Positions 26,856 to 37,498 of a DNA stretch of 64,000 bases are shown here, in pieces. Numbering within the stretch: position 1 is the stretch's first letter; each line of letters begins with the position of its first letter. Origin of the DNA: JACRCT01 sp049841135 (GTDB lineage: Bacteria; Myxococcota; Myxococcia; Myxococcales; UBA5297); the NCBI GenBank assembly GCA_049841135.1, contig JASGHK010000005.1, positions 2,604,001 to 2,668,000 of the forward strand. The letters run 5' to 3'. The notes under the pieces were generated by a model, which was not told the origin of the DNA, did not search any database, and worked only from the letters and a program-made list of their open reading frames with translations. The position numbers were made by a program, and so were the translations under genes.

Positions 26856-28913
26856 CTACAGCCGGTCCCCAATCATCTCCAGCCGCAGCGCCGCATCGAC
26901 CCACCGCTCCACCGCCGCCAGCTCGTCCTCACCCGACCCGGTTGCCCTGGCCGCCGCAGCTGCGAGATCGAGTGCGCCCAGTGCCTCGGCCGCCCGCTCG
27001 AACCCCGCCTCGCGCAGCTGCCCCCGCACGCCCCGCACCCGCTCCGACCACGTCGCCGTCAGCGTGCGCAGCCCCTGGTGCACCGCCTCGGCCAGCAGGA
27101 TCCGCGCCGACGCGACGCTGCGCTCCAGCAGGTCCCCCGGCGCTCGGGGCGCCGCATGCGGCAGGCCCGCGAGCGCCGCCGCACCTGCCTCGGAGGGACC
27201 CTCCAGATCGAGCACCACCAGCCGCCCGGAGACGACCGCGATGGGGTCGACGACCAGGTCCCCTCCGGCGTTGCGCGCGTCGCCCACGACCGCCGTCGCC
27301 GAGCCGTTCCTGAGGTGCTGCGCGAGCGCCTGCAGCGCGGCGGGGGCGACGCTGCGGTGGCCGAGCTCGACGAAGAAGAAGTTCCCCGCCGGGTCCACGC
27401 ACTTGGCGCGCACCGCCTGCTCGCCCTCGTCGTAGGCGACGACCTCGACCTCGGCGACCGCAAAGACGCGGACGTGTTCCGCCAACAGGCGCGGGCGCAG
27501 GAAGCGCGGCGGCTCTCCTGCGAGCTGAGCGACGAAGGCAGCCACGTCGCGGACGACGAGCGAAGCAGGCAGGGTGTCCAGCGAGAAGCCTCCGGCGAGC
27601 ACGCTCGTCTTCTTGAGCGCGCCCACGCCGAAGGACAGCAGCCGGTTGGCCTTGCGCTTGGCGGCGTTGGAGACGACCTGGGCCGCGGCCACCATCGACA
27701 ACGGCGAGCCGGCGACCGCCGAGCGGCGTGCCAGCGTGGGCCCGTCCTCGGTCTTGCCGTCCACGGGCTCGTAGCCGCGCTGCAGGACGAGGACGGTCTG
27801 CGAGGCGGGGTCGGCGAGGAACACCGAGACCACGCGGCGCTCCCCGTCCTCCTCGACGCGGGCGCCGAGCGCGGCGAGCCGCAACTGGTCGAGGTCCGCC
27901 TCGATGGCGACGTCGGAGCCGAGCACCAGGCTGGTGGGCAGATCGCCGCGGCCCGCTCCGGCCCTGGAGCGCGCGAAGACCTCGGCCACCAGCATCGCCG
28001 CCCGCTCCGGCGAGTAGCGGGCGCTGCGCCGGCGGTAGGCGTCGAGCAGCTCCTCGACGTCCTCCACGACGGCCAGCGGCCAGGCCAGGCGGGCGCGCTC
28101 CAGCGCCGTCTTCGCCAGCGCGAAGCGCCCCGCGGCCGCCGCCGGCAGCCGGGTCACTCCCTCCAGCACCACCTGCGCCGCAAGCTCCTGGGTATCGCCC
28201 AGCGCCGCATCGCGCCGGTCGTCGGAGGAGACGGTCCGCTCGGCCACCTCCACCGTCTGGGCCAGCGCGGCGCGGTCCTTCTCGTCGGCGAGGCGGAACG
28301 CCCAGACCGCCACCGCGACGTGCTCGCAGGCGGTGCGCAGCCGGCAGTCGCACTTGGCGTAGCTCGCGTCGCCGGGGACCAGGAAGGAGACGGTCGAGGT
28401 CTGCAGCTTCACCCGCGGCAGCGAGTCGCCCTCGAAGGTCCCGCGCACCACCTCGGCCAGCACGCCGCGTCGGCGCAGCGACCGGGCGCGCTCGAGCGCG
28501 GCCCTGCCCACGAGCTTCTCCAGCGCCTCGTCGGAGATCTCGCCTGGGGACCATGGCTTCTTGGGCTGCGGTGCGGAGGCTGCGGGTCCAGCGGCTGTCT
28601 CGGCGGGCGCCGCGGAGCGAGCGGCGCTGGCCTGCTGCTTCTGGTAGGCGAGGATGGCGTTGACGCGGTGCCGGCACACGGGCGTGCCGCCGCACGAGCA
28701 GGGGCAGTCCTTGAGCGCCTTGCCCGGCAGCAGCCGCGTGACGATGCCGTCCGGGAACGTCGCGACCAGCACCAGGTCGTCGCCGAGCGCCACGGCGGGC
28801 ACGTAGCCCTCGCCGTACTCCTTGGTCGCGCGGTTGAAGAAGCCGCGGTTGGACAGCGCGATGATCGCGGCGTCGGTCAGCGCGAGCAGGTCTGTGCGGA
28901 TTCTCTCGGTCAT
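26856..28913 (-). CDS. SWIM zinc-finger protein
   Basis: A 685-residue protein, last gene of the WGR-MoxR-DUF5682-VWA-SWIM operon. Two zinc-type motifs are visible: CPCSCGGTPVCRH near residue 62 and KCDCRLRTACEH near residue 188; the latter fits the CxCxnCxH SWIM pattern. SWIM modules bind nucleic acid or protein. The remaining 450 residues are mixed helix and strand with no recognised catalytic motif. The start at 28913 lies 14 nt after the VWA gene stop. The frame is intact. Confidence 0.85.
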   Translation of the reverse strand: MTERIRTDLLALTDAAIIALSNRGFFNRATKEYGEGYVPAVALGDDLVLVATFPDGIVTRLLPGKALKDCPCSCGGTPVCRHRVNAILAYQKQQASAARSAAPAETAAGPAASAPQPKKPWSPGEISDEALEKLVGRAALERARSLRRRGVLAEVVRGTFEGDSLPRVKLQTSTVSFLVPGDASYAKCDCRLRTACEHVAVAVWAFRLADEKDRAALAQTVEVAERTVSSDDRRDAALGDTQELAAQVVLEGVTRLPAAAAGRFALAKTALERARLAWPLAVVEDVEELLDAYRRRSARYSPERAAMLVAEVFARSRAGAGRGDLPTSLVLGSDVAIEADLDQLRLAALGARVEEDGERRVVSVFLADPASQTVLVLQRGYEPVDGKTEDGPTLARRSAVAGSPLSMVAAAQVVSNAAKRKANRLLSFGVGALKKTSVLAGGFSLDTLPASLVVRDVAAFVAQLAGEPPRFLRPRLLAEHVRVFAVAEVEVVAYDEGEQAVRAKCVDPAGNFFFVELGHRSVAPAALQALAQHLRNGSATAVVGDARNAGGDLVVDPIAVVSGRLVVLDLEGPSEAGAAALAGLPHAAPRAPGDLLERSVASARILLAEAVHQGLRTLTATWSERVRGVRGQLREAGFERAAEALGALDLAAAAARATGSGEDELAAVERWVDAALRLEMIGDRL

Positions 28914-28927
28914 GCGCTTGCTGTTCC

Positions 28928-30055
28928 CTACAGCCTGCCCTTCACCTTGTCGGCCACGAACTGCGCCAGCTCGCCCGGCGTCATCGCCCCGATGTGGGCG
29001 CCCTCGTTGGCCAGCCGCTGCGCGAGGTCGCGGTCGTAGGACGGCTTGGCCTCCGGGTCGAGCGCAGCCAGGCCGAGCACCGTCGTCCCCTGCTGGCAGA
29101 GCTCGCGCACCTCCTGCACCAGCATCCCGGGGTTGCCGCCCTCGTAGAAGTCGGTGATCAGCGCGACGATCGTCCGGCGCGGCGCCTCCACCAGCTGGCT
29201 CGCGTAGGCCATGGCCTTGGCGATGTCCGTGCCGCCGCCGAGCTGCACCTTCATCAGCGTCTCGACCGGGTCGGCGACGTCGCTCGTCAGGTCCACCACC
29301 TCGGTGTCGAAGGCGATGAGGTGCGCCTTCACGCCCGGGATGGACCACAGGCACGCGGCGGTGATCGCCGAGTGGATGACCGAGGAGACCATGCTCCCGC
29401 TCTGGTCGACGACGAGGATGATCTGCCACTTCTCGGTGTGCCGCTTGGTGCGCGCGAAGAAGAGCGCGTCCTCCAGCACCACCTTGCGCGTCTTCGGGTC
29501 GTAGCGATTGAGGTTCTTGCGCAACGTCGCCCGGAAGTCGAAGTTGCGCGCCATCGCCAGCCGCGAGCGCTTGCGCCGGTCGATGAGCCCGGCGAAGGCC
29601 TCGCGCACCTGGGTCTGCATCTTCTCCAGGAGCTGCTGGACGACCCGGGCGACCAGCTCGCGGGCCAGCGCCAGCACCTCGGGGTTCATCAGGTGCTTGG
29701 TGCGCATCACCGCGCGCAAGAGCGTCTCGTTGGGCTCGATCCGCTTGAGCACCTCGGGGCGGGTGACCACCTCGGCGATCTCGTAGCGCTCGACCGCGTC
29801 GCGCTCCAGGCGCTCGATGCACTCGGCGGGGAAGAGCTTGTGGACCTTGTCGATCCAGTCCGGGACGTTGAGGACACTGGGGCCGTGGCCGCCGAGCCGC
29901 CCTCCGACGTCGCGGCCGGCCAGGTCCTTCTCCCGCGAGTAGAGCCAGTCGAGCGCGGCGTCCATGCCGCGGCAGTGGTCGTCCAGGCCGGGCATGGCGC
30001 CCTCGGCGGCCTCGCCGAGGACCAGACGCCAGCGCTGGAGGGGATCCAGGCTCAT
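28928..30055 (-). CDS. VWA domain protein (CoxE-like)
   Basis: A 375-residue protein. The helical N-terminal two-thirds contains DPKTRKVVLEDALFFAR. The C-terminal von Willebrand A domain has a complete metal-ion-dependent adhesion site: VVDQSGSM (DxSxS), GGGTDIAKAM for the Thr, and ITDFYEGG for the Asp. Such proteins partner MoxR AAA+ ATPases as substrate adaptors. Its ATG overlaps the DUF5682 stop (ATGA), indicating tight coupling. The frame is intact. Confidence 0.9.
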   Translation of the reverse strand: MSLDPLQRWRLVLGEAAEGAMPGLDDHCRGMDAALDWLYSREKDLAGRDVGGRLGGHGPSVLNVPDWIDKVHKLFPAECIERLERDAVERYEIAEVVTRPEVLKRIEPNETLLRAVMRTKHLMNPEVLALARELVARVVQQLLEKMQTQVREAFAGLIDRRKRSRLAMARNFDFRATLRKNLNRYDPKTRKVVLEDALFFARTKRHTEKWQIILVVDQSGSMVSSVIHSAITAACLWSIPGVKAHLIAFDTEVVDLTSDVADPVETLMKVQLGGGTDIAKAMAYASQLVEAPRRTIVALITDFYEGGNPGMLVQEVRELCQQGTTVLGLAALDPEAKPSYDRDLAQRLANEGAHIGAMTPGELAQFVADKVKGRL

Positions 30056-32383
30056 GTCGCCGCCCCCTTCGCCATCGCCAGCAGGCCGTAGCGCCGCAGC
30101 GCCGCGTCGACCTCGGCGTCGATCTTCGCGGCGCGCGCCAGGTCCGCGGGCGCCGCCTCGAGCTTCGCCAAGAGCGCGGCGCCGGCCGACGAGGACTTGC
30201 CGTGCATCCCCGCGATCCGGTCGGCGATGGAGGCCTTCTCGCGCGGCGGGAAGTAGCTGAACGCCAGGCGCAGCGAGGGCAGGCCCACCAGGAAGTCCGG
30301 CTCGGCCAGGCCCGCGAGCACCTCGTCGACGGTGCGCAGCACCTCGTCGCCGTGCGCGGTCTCCTCGCGGGCCAGCGCGAACAGGCCCACCAGGAAGTCG
30401 CCGAAGATCTTGCGGGAGGGCGGCGGCGCGCACCGCCCGGTCCGCCACCGCCACGGCGGTCTGCGCGTCGCCCAGGCGCCCCAGCGACCAGAGCGCGCCC
30501 AGGCAGGCGCCGCGGGCGTCGGGCGGAGCGTCCGCGGCGGATGCTCGCCGCGAGAAGACGGCCGCGGCTTCTTCGCCGGCTTCCTGCGACAGCTTGGAGG
30601 CGCGGACCACGTCGCGCAGCGCGCGGACCGCGAGCACCACGCCGCCGTCCGGGCTCGGCTGGTTGCCGGTCAGGTTCTCGAGCAGCCACAGGCCGCGCGC
30701 GAACGCCTCGCTCACTGCCGAGCCCAGCTCCGCGCTGCCCTTGGCGCCGAAGAGCACGTCCTGCGTCCACAGCCCCAGCAGGCGGTCGAGGGCGCCGCCG
30801 AGCTTGGCCAGGTCGGGCTCTCGCGAGGCGTGGTGGCGCACCGCCTCGAGCGCGGTGGCGGTCAGGGCGTCGACGCCGATGAAGACCGCCTCGCCCAGGA
30901 GCATCGCGACCTGCGCCAGGTCGAGCTGCTCGGCCAGGAGCGCCTCCTCGAGGCGGCGGGCCGCGGCGGAGGCGAGGGTCGCGCCGAAGGAGGCGGCCTC
31001 GATGAGCGCGCTGTCCGCCAGCTCGTGCCGCGCGACGATCCACTCCTCTTCGAGCACCGGGTCGGTCGTCCAGGTGGGGCCGTGGTGCCGCTCGAAGCCG
31101 GGGATGCGCAGCACGCGCAGCCGGTGCAGTACGCGGCTCTTGGCCAGGTCCTCGGGCTTGCCCAGGAACAGCTTGATGGTCCGGGCGGTCGAGGCCGGCG
31201 AGAGGCCGTGCTGCCCGAGCACCTGCGCCACGTCGGCGAGCAGCGCCGGCAGCGGCGTCTTCTCGTGAAGCTTGCCCTCCTGGTCGCCGGAGAGGGCGCG
31301 CAGCACCTCGACCAGCAGCGCGTCGGTGTCGCGCTTGATCAGGCCGCGCTCGGACCACGGCAGCGGCGCGTCGAGCGAGCCCTTCACCAGCGCCGAGGCC
31401 AGGCCGTCGAGCAGGTCGGTGCGGCGCAGGGCCGTATGGCCGCGCACCCGGGCCAGGCCCTCGGCCAGCGTCGTGGCGGCGATGAGGTCGGCGGCCGAGA
31501 CATGCTGGTTCTTCTCGCGCAGGCGCGCCACCGCCAGGCGCAGGGCGTGCTCGGGCGCCGCCTCGGGGCCCTGGGAGAAGACGAGGTCGTAGAAGGCGGG
31601 TGACGGCATGCCCGACTCGTAGCCGGTGAACGAGTCGAGCCGGTGGTACGACCACGGCACGAGGTAGCTCTTGGCTCCGTCGGGCTCCGGGATGGCCGGC
31701 CAGGCAGCGCCTTCGAGCGCCCCTGGCTTCTCGAGCACCGGAGCGTGATAGCCGCCGCAGACGACCACCACGTCGCCGCCGTGAGGATCTGCCAGCGCCG
31801 CGCGGATCCAGGCGCGCATGAAGTCCTCGCGGGGCTCGTCGCGGTCGCCGCCCTTCTCGTCGTCGCCGCGCTGGACCTGGAAGTAGGCGTGCAGCCGGGC
31901 CTCGAGCGCATCCAGCTCGGCCTCGGAGTTGGCCGGGCCCTCGAAGAGGTGGTCCCAGAGCGCGTCGTAGCCGTCGACGTGGAAGTGGGCGCAGAGCGCC
32001 TCGACCGCCTTGGCGCGTCGGCGCTCGTGGTCGCCATAGCGGTTGGCCACGCCGTGGAAGGCCGGGTGCCAGCCGGGGAGGTCGATGAAGCGCGCCGTCG
32101 CGCCGACCTCGCGGGCCACGGTCAACGCCAGCCACTCGGGCGAGTAGGCGCAGAACGGCGACCAGCCGGCCTCGGTCTTGCCGCCCTCGGTGCGATGGAA
32201 GGTGAAGATGGCGACCGGGAGCTTGTGCGGCAGGAGCAGCTCGTCCAGCCGCTCGTTCATGTCGCACGGCCCTTCGACCAGTACGTGGCGCGGGCGCACC
32301 TTGCGGATGGTGCGAGCCACCAGCCGCGCGCAGGCCGGGCTGTGGTGGCGCACGCCGACGACGTGAAGGCGCGAAGGCGTCAC
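30052..32383 (-). CDS. DUF5682 family protein, one frameshift
   Basis: About 776 residues after repair. The N-terminus has the family motifs GVRHHSPAC, HVLVEGPCDMNE, SPFCAYSPEW and CGGYHAPVLEK. The frame breaks at a run of three G (plus strand 30413-30415); removing one base gives AALRKIFGDFLVGLFALARE, and the frame continues to 30052. The G-x-x-H, helix, then VEGP layout is reminiscent of TraB/TIKI-type hydrolase folds, an inference from motif order only. It is found next to MoxR and VWA genes in other bacteria. Confidence 0.8.
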
Positions 32384-32393
32384 GTTCGCCCCC

Positions 32394-32439
32394 AGCCCGC
32401 GAAGGCGGGCTTCGCAACGTCAGGCGCGACTTCAGTCGC
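32394..32439 (-). promoter_or_regulatory. Double hairpin between MoxR and DUF5682 genes
   Basis: Two perfect stems lie in the 94-nt gap: AGCCCGC/GCGGGCT with a 4-nt loop (32394-32411) and GCGACT/AGTCGC with a 2-nt loop (32426-32439). There is no T-run, so this is unlikely to be a full terminator. It may be a REP-like element or set the ratio of MoxR to downstream genes by processing. Confidence 0.45.
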
Positions 32440-32477
32440 CGGCATCTCGAGAAGGTGGCGCAACGTCCTCGTCCTCG

Positions 32478-33609
32478 TCATCCCGGCAAGAGGTGCCGCG
32501 CCTCGTACAGCTGCTTCCACAGATCCCCCGAGCGCTTCGACACGCGCTGCTCCAGCCAGGCGCGCAAGCGCTTGAGGTCGTCCTTGTTGTCCTTGGCGGC
32601 GGTGCCGGCCAGGTGCTCGACGATGTCCGCGGGCTTGCCGGAGTCCTTGCGCAGGAACCAGCCGCGCACGCCCACCGCGTGCGCCACCGCGACCGCCTCG
32701 GCGGTAGAGAGCACCGAGCTGAGCTTCTCCATCGCCCGCCCGTCGCTGGTCTCGCCCGCGCGAAGCTCGCGGAAGGTGGTGACCAGCACCTCGAGCAGAT
32801 CCTCCGGCGGCGAGAGCGGGACCCCGCTCTTCTCCAGCAGCCGCGCCGACTCGCGCTTGACCAGCGCCAGCTCGGTCTTGAAGTCGGCGATGGGGAAGAC
32901 GGTCTCGAAGTTGAAACGGCGCTTGAGCGCCGCGCTCATCTCGTTGACGCCGCGGTCGCGGGTATTGGCGGTGGCCACCACGTTGAAGCCCTCGGCGGCG
33001 AAGAGCATGCCGTCCGGGCCCTCGAGCTCGGCGACGGCGAGCACGCGGTCGGAGAGCACCGAGAGGATGGCGTCCTGCACCTCCAGCGGGCAGCGGGTGA
33101 TCTCCTCGAAGCGGACGATCTTGCCTTCCTTGAGCCCGCGGTAGAGCGGCGCCTGCACCAGCGCGCGCGGGGTCGGGCCCTCGGAGACGAGCAGCGCGTA
33201 GTTCCAGCTGTACTTGATCTGGTCCTCGGTCAGCGACGCGCCGCCCTGGATGGTGAGCGTCGAGGTCCCGCTGACGGCCGCGGCCAAGAGCTCGGAGAGC
33301 AGCGACTTGGCGGTGCCGGGCTCGCCGACGAGCAACAGGCCCCGGTTGGTGGCCAGCGTCACCATCGCTCGGTCGACGAGCGAGGGGTTGCCGACGAACT
33401 TCGGCGCGATGTCCAGGTCCTCGTCGCCCAGGATGAAGCGGCGCACGGCGCTCATGGAGAGGGCCCAGCCGGGCGGCTTGGGCGACTTCTCCTTGGTGTC
33501 GAGCGCGGCCAGCTTGGAGAAGCTCCTCGGCGTAGAGGACCTCCGCGGGCGGGCGCTGCATGGCGGCGGCCGGCTGGGGCGCGTTGCTCTGCTTCTTGGG
33601 CGATGCCAT
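32478..33609 (-). CDS. MoxR-family AAA+ ATPase, one frameshift
   Basis: About 376 residues after repair. It starts MASPKKQSNAPQP with AGGAG upstream of 33609. The frame breaks at 33520-33521 (one extra base in GAGCTTCTC); repair gives AEELSKLAALDTKEKSPKPP and then MSAVRRFILGD. The ATPase core has Walker A GEPGTAKSLL, Walker B-like KIVRFEEITR, sensor 1 VVATANTRDRG and the arginine finger region ALKRRFNFET. MoxR ATPases remodel protein complexes, usually with a VWA partner, which is encoded two genes downstream. Confidence 0.88.
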
Positions 33610-33652
33610 CCGTTGCTCCTGAAAGGTCAAGTCGGGGGGCGGTCAGCCGCGG

Positions 33653-36600
33653 CTACGAGCGCAGCCGTTCCAGGTCCGCCACCAGCTCGCTGAAGACGAT
33701 GGGGTCGAGCGTCCCCGGCGGAGTCGCGTCCTTGGTGTTCCACCAGCCGGCGTGCGTGCCGATCTTCACCTCGCCCAGCGTCTGCTCCGGCGACTCGCTG
33801 AGCATGCCGGTGTAGAGGCCGGGCTCGAGGTCCAGCGTGGCGAAGAGGCCGCCGGGCAGCGGCTTCTCCATCCAGCAGGCCACGCCGCCGTCCTGCGGAG
33901 CGCCGCGGCGCCACCGCCGCTGCTCCAGTCCCAGAACCTTCCCGGTGGGGAGCTTCAGGCCCTTCACTCGGTCGAGCGACCGGGCCTTCTTCTCGGCGTC
34001 GGTGGCGGCGTAGGTGGGCCGGCCCAGCTGCTGGAACGGCTGGGCGATTCTCGTAGTCGGCCAGCACCTGCGACCAGCGGCCGGTCACCGCCTGCTCCAA
34101 CTCCAGCGGGTGGGGGATGCCGACCTTGACGTCGCCCGGCAGCTGAAACGCGTTCTCCTCCAGGTCGGCGAGCGAGCGGTCCTCGGCGACGCGGAAGGTC
34201 TTGGCCACCCGGTTCTTCCCGTCGTAGGTCGCCCAGATCAGCCGGCGCACGACGTGGAAGACCAGCGGGTGGCGCACGAACAGCTCGAGGAAGTCGCCGG
34301 GCGCGAAGCGGCGCTGGCCGCACATCGCCAGCTCCAGGCGGAGGATTTGCAGCGACGCGGCGGTCTTGGCGTCCTTCTTGAGCTGGCTCCACTTGGCGGC
34401 CGCGGCGGCCGCCTTCTCCGGGTCGTCGGACTGCTTGGGCTTGGGCAGGTCCTTGAGGCGGCTGCCGTCCGCGTCCTTGGCGAACGGGCGCAGCTGCTCG
34501 TCGAAGCCGACGCGGAAGGCGCGCGGCCCGAAGTCGAGCGCCATCGAGCCGTCGTCGTCGAGGCCCAGGTCCGGCGCCAGGCGGTCCTCCAGCTCCTCGC
34601 GGGTCAGGCCGCGCGTCTCGGCGATGGCCTGGATCTTCTCGGCCGCCTTGCCCTGCAAGCCCTTGAACTTCACCTTGAGCGCGATGCCGTTCAGGTGCAT
34701 CAGCGCCACGTCGGTGCCGATGGCGGCGAGCACGTCGAGGCCGGCCACCGCGCGGGCGTGCGCGGCCTCACCGGGCCAGTCGCGAACGAAGCGCGCGAGC
34801 CGGCGGGCGCAGTCGTCGTCGCCGAGCGGGCCCAGGGCGTTCATGCACCAGCTCTCCTTGGAGTTGGCGCCGTTCATCAGCCAGGCCTGGAAAAGGTCCC
34901 AGGCGAAGCGCGCCAGCGAGGCGGGCTCGCACAGCTCCTTGACCTGGGCGAGGCCGCCGTAGGGCTCGTCGAGGCTGGAGAAGGAGAGCATGGTCAGCAG
35001 CGCCTCGCAGGCCGGCTGCGGCAGCGCGGCCTTGCGGGCCTTGAGGATCGGCCGGGGCAGGGCGCCGGCGTCGGCGTAGGTCGGCAGCTTGGGGATCTTG
35101 GCGGGCACGAGGTCCAGGGGGTCCGCCGAGAGCGCCGCGGCGACGGCGGCCTTGGCTCCCACGCGATCGGCCACGTCGAGAATCGTCTTCTCGTGTCCGC
35201 TGCCGGCGAGCAGCCGCAGCGCGGCCTCGGCGTCCTCGCGGGCCTTGCCGAGCTTGCCCAGCGCCACGGGCAGCAGGCCGGCGGTGGCCTGCTCCGGGTG
35301 GCGCAGCAGCCAGGCGCGGGCGTCGGCGCGGGCGGTCTCTGCGGGCGAGCGCGGTGGCGATGGGCGGCGCGAAGGCGGGGACGCCCAGCGGCAGCAAGGC
35401 GGGAAGCACGCCGACGAGATTGCCCTCCATGCGCTTCTCGAAGAACGCCAGGGCCTTGAGGTCGTGCTGGGCGGCGATGGCGAAGAACCAGTTCTCGTCG
35501 TACCAGCGCTCGAGGGTGGTGTGCGGCGCGAGCCTCTCCACGAACTCGGGCGGGCAGCCGGCGAGCTGCGAGGCGCTGGCCTGTCCCGTCCCCGGCGAGT
35601 TGATGATCCGCAGGCACTCCTCGGCGGAGCAGCCCTTGACCCCGATCCCTTCCCGCTGCGACCACGTCTCCTTCTCGCCCGGGGCCCACTTCACCGCCGG
35701 CTTGACGTCGACCGCCGGGAGCGAGGCCATCACCACCGGCGCCGCGGCCTTCTTGGAGCGCAGCCACGGCGGGTCCGCGAGCACGCGCGGCAGCTCGTCG
35801 GGGCGGGCGTCCTCGGCCGCTTCGCTCGTCTCGGCGCGCAGCGCCTGCACCACCTTGGACGACTCGGGGCCGAGCGTCTTGGCCACCTCGGCCGCGAGCG
35901 CCGGGAAGCGGCGCACGGTCGCCGCGAGCAGGCTCTTGCACAGGTCGCCGCTCTTGCCGCGGGTGACGGCGGCCTCGGCCATCAGGCGCAGGGACCGGCG
36001 GGGCTGCAGCGTCGAGGCCTCGGCGAGCGCGGCCTGCGCCTCCTTCCGGTCGAGCGAGGCGATGAGGTGCTTGAGCGCCGCGTCGCAGCCGAGCGCGCCG
36101 ATGGTCGCGAAGCGCGCGCGGAGCATCTCGGCGTCGGCGTACCCGCTGTCGTGGGCGATGAGGAAGTCGGCCGCGCCCATTCCGCAGCCGTCGACGAGCG
36201 TGGCCGCGGCGTCCTCGTCGACGTCCATCCAGCGGTTGGAGTACAGGTGGCCGCCGAAGGTCAGGTTCTTGAGCAGCGAGGGGTCGGAGACGCTGGCCAG
36301 AAGGCAGGACCAGCTGGGGTGCGCCGTGAGCAGCGGCAGGTCCTTGGCCACCCAGCCCGTCTCCGTGGGGAAGAGGAAGGAGGTCAGCGCCTTCTGAGCG
36401 TCGGTCCCGCGCATCGAGGTGGCGGCGTCTCGGGCGGCGTCGTAGTCGGCCTGGGAGGCGACCGCGAGCAGCGCTCGCAGCCGCGCGAAGCCCAGCAGGC
36501 GGCCGTGGTCGTAGAAGTTGGAGCTCCAGTGCGTCGAGGGCTTCTCCACCAGCCGGGCGCCGGGCTTCCTGTCCTCGGACTCGACGCTGAGCTCGATCGA

Positions 36601-37383
36601 GGCCAGCGCGGCTCGGGTGGCGTGCACCACTCCGCCCACCGCGGCGAGCGCCTCGACGCCGGTCTCGTGCTCGTTCTTGACCGAGTAGGTGGGGCAGAAC
36701 GAGAGGACGGCCAGGAGCGCCGCGTCGTGGAAGACCTCGCCGACAGCCGGCTGTCCCCCGAGGCGCCCCGTGAGCTCGGCGAAGATCTCGTGGCCGTCCT
36801 GCTGCTTCTCCACGCCGGCGGCGACCAGCGCGGACCGGAAGCCCCACGCCTTCAGCAGCTTCTCCCAGGCCTTCTTGGGCGCTGCGAGCGGGCTGACGGA
36901 GACCGCGATGCCGCCGCGGCGCGGGAAGACGCGCTTCTTGAGGGCGTCGGTCCAGTGGACGACGTCCTCCTCGGCGGCGCTGACCGGCGCCGACGCGGGC
37001 GCAGCCGAGGCAGCGGGGGCAGCGGGGGCAGCGGGGGCAGCGGGGGCTGCCGGCGGGGCGGCGGGCGTGGAGGCTGCGGCAGGCGCGGGCTTGGGAGCCG
37101 GGGCCGCCTTGGCCTTGGGAGGAGCAGCGGCGGCGACGGCGGCAGCGACGGCCGGCTGGGCGACGGCTGCGACGCCGGCGGAGACTTCCGAGTAGCCCTT
37201 CTTCGTCTTCTCGGCGACGAGCTTGTCGTGCTCCTTCTTGGCAGCGTCGTCGCTGCCGAAGGTCTTGAGCTGCGTCTGGCCGTTGGAGCCGATGCGGCCG
37301 AAGCGGACGGTGACCTGGGTCCCGCTCTGCTCGATCTCCCAGAACTTGCTGGAGGTGCCTTCCACGAACTCGAAGCGCCGCAT
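33653..37383 (-). CDS. WGR and DUF4132 domain protein, two frameshifts
   Basis: About 1240 residues after repair. Residues 1-75 are a WGR domain (FEFVEGTSSKFWEIEQ and VTVRFGRIGSNGQT). A Pro-Ala repeat linker follows (about 85-135), then a long helical region, then the C-terminal DUF4132 domain with LPTGKVLGLEQRRWRRG and ACWMEKPLPGG. Breaks occur at about 35339-35341 (joining ALAR to TARADARAWLLRHPE) and at 34048-34049 (joining LADYE to IAQPFQQLGRPTY). The length is 3n+2, matching two extra bases. First gene of the operon, 43 nt ahead of MoxR. Confidence 0.85.
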
Positions 37384-37498
37384 GCGATCTCCCGGGCAGG
37401 GTCTCTCGGAGGCCGGCAGGAGCCGGCAATCCGAAGAACACAGACCCTACCCGAGCGTTGCCGCACGCTCCACCGGCGCGTGACCCGAGCTCAGGCGG

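Noticed and set aside
28928..32383. DUF5682-VWA fusion protein of 1151 residues
   Set aside because: The apparent fusion is produced by a frame break near 30413. The stretch between is Arg/Gly/Pro-rich shadow, and the other frame carries the natural DUF5682 end with an ATGA overlap to VWA.
32394..32439. Rho-independent terminator inside the MoxR operon
   Set aside because: Stable stems but no T-run; kept as an unspecified structured element.
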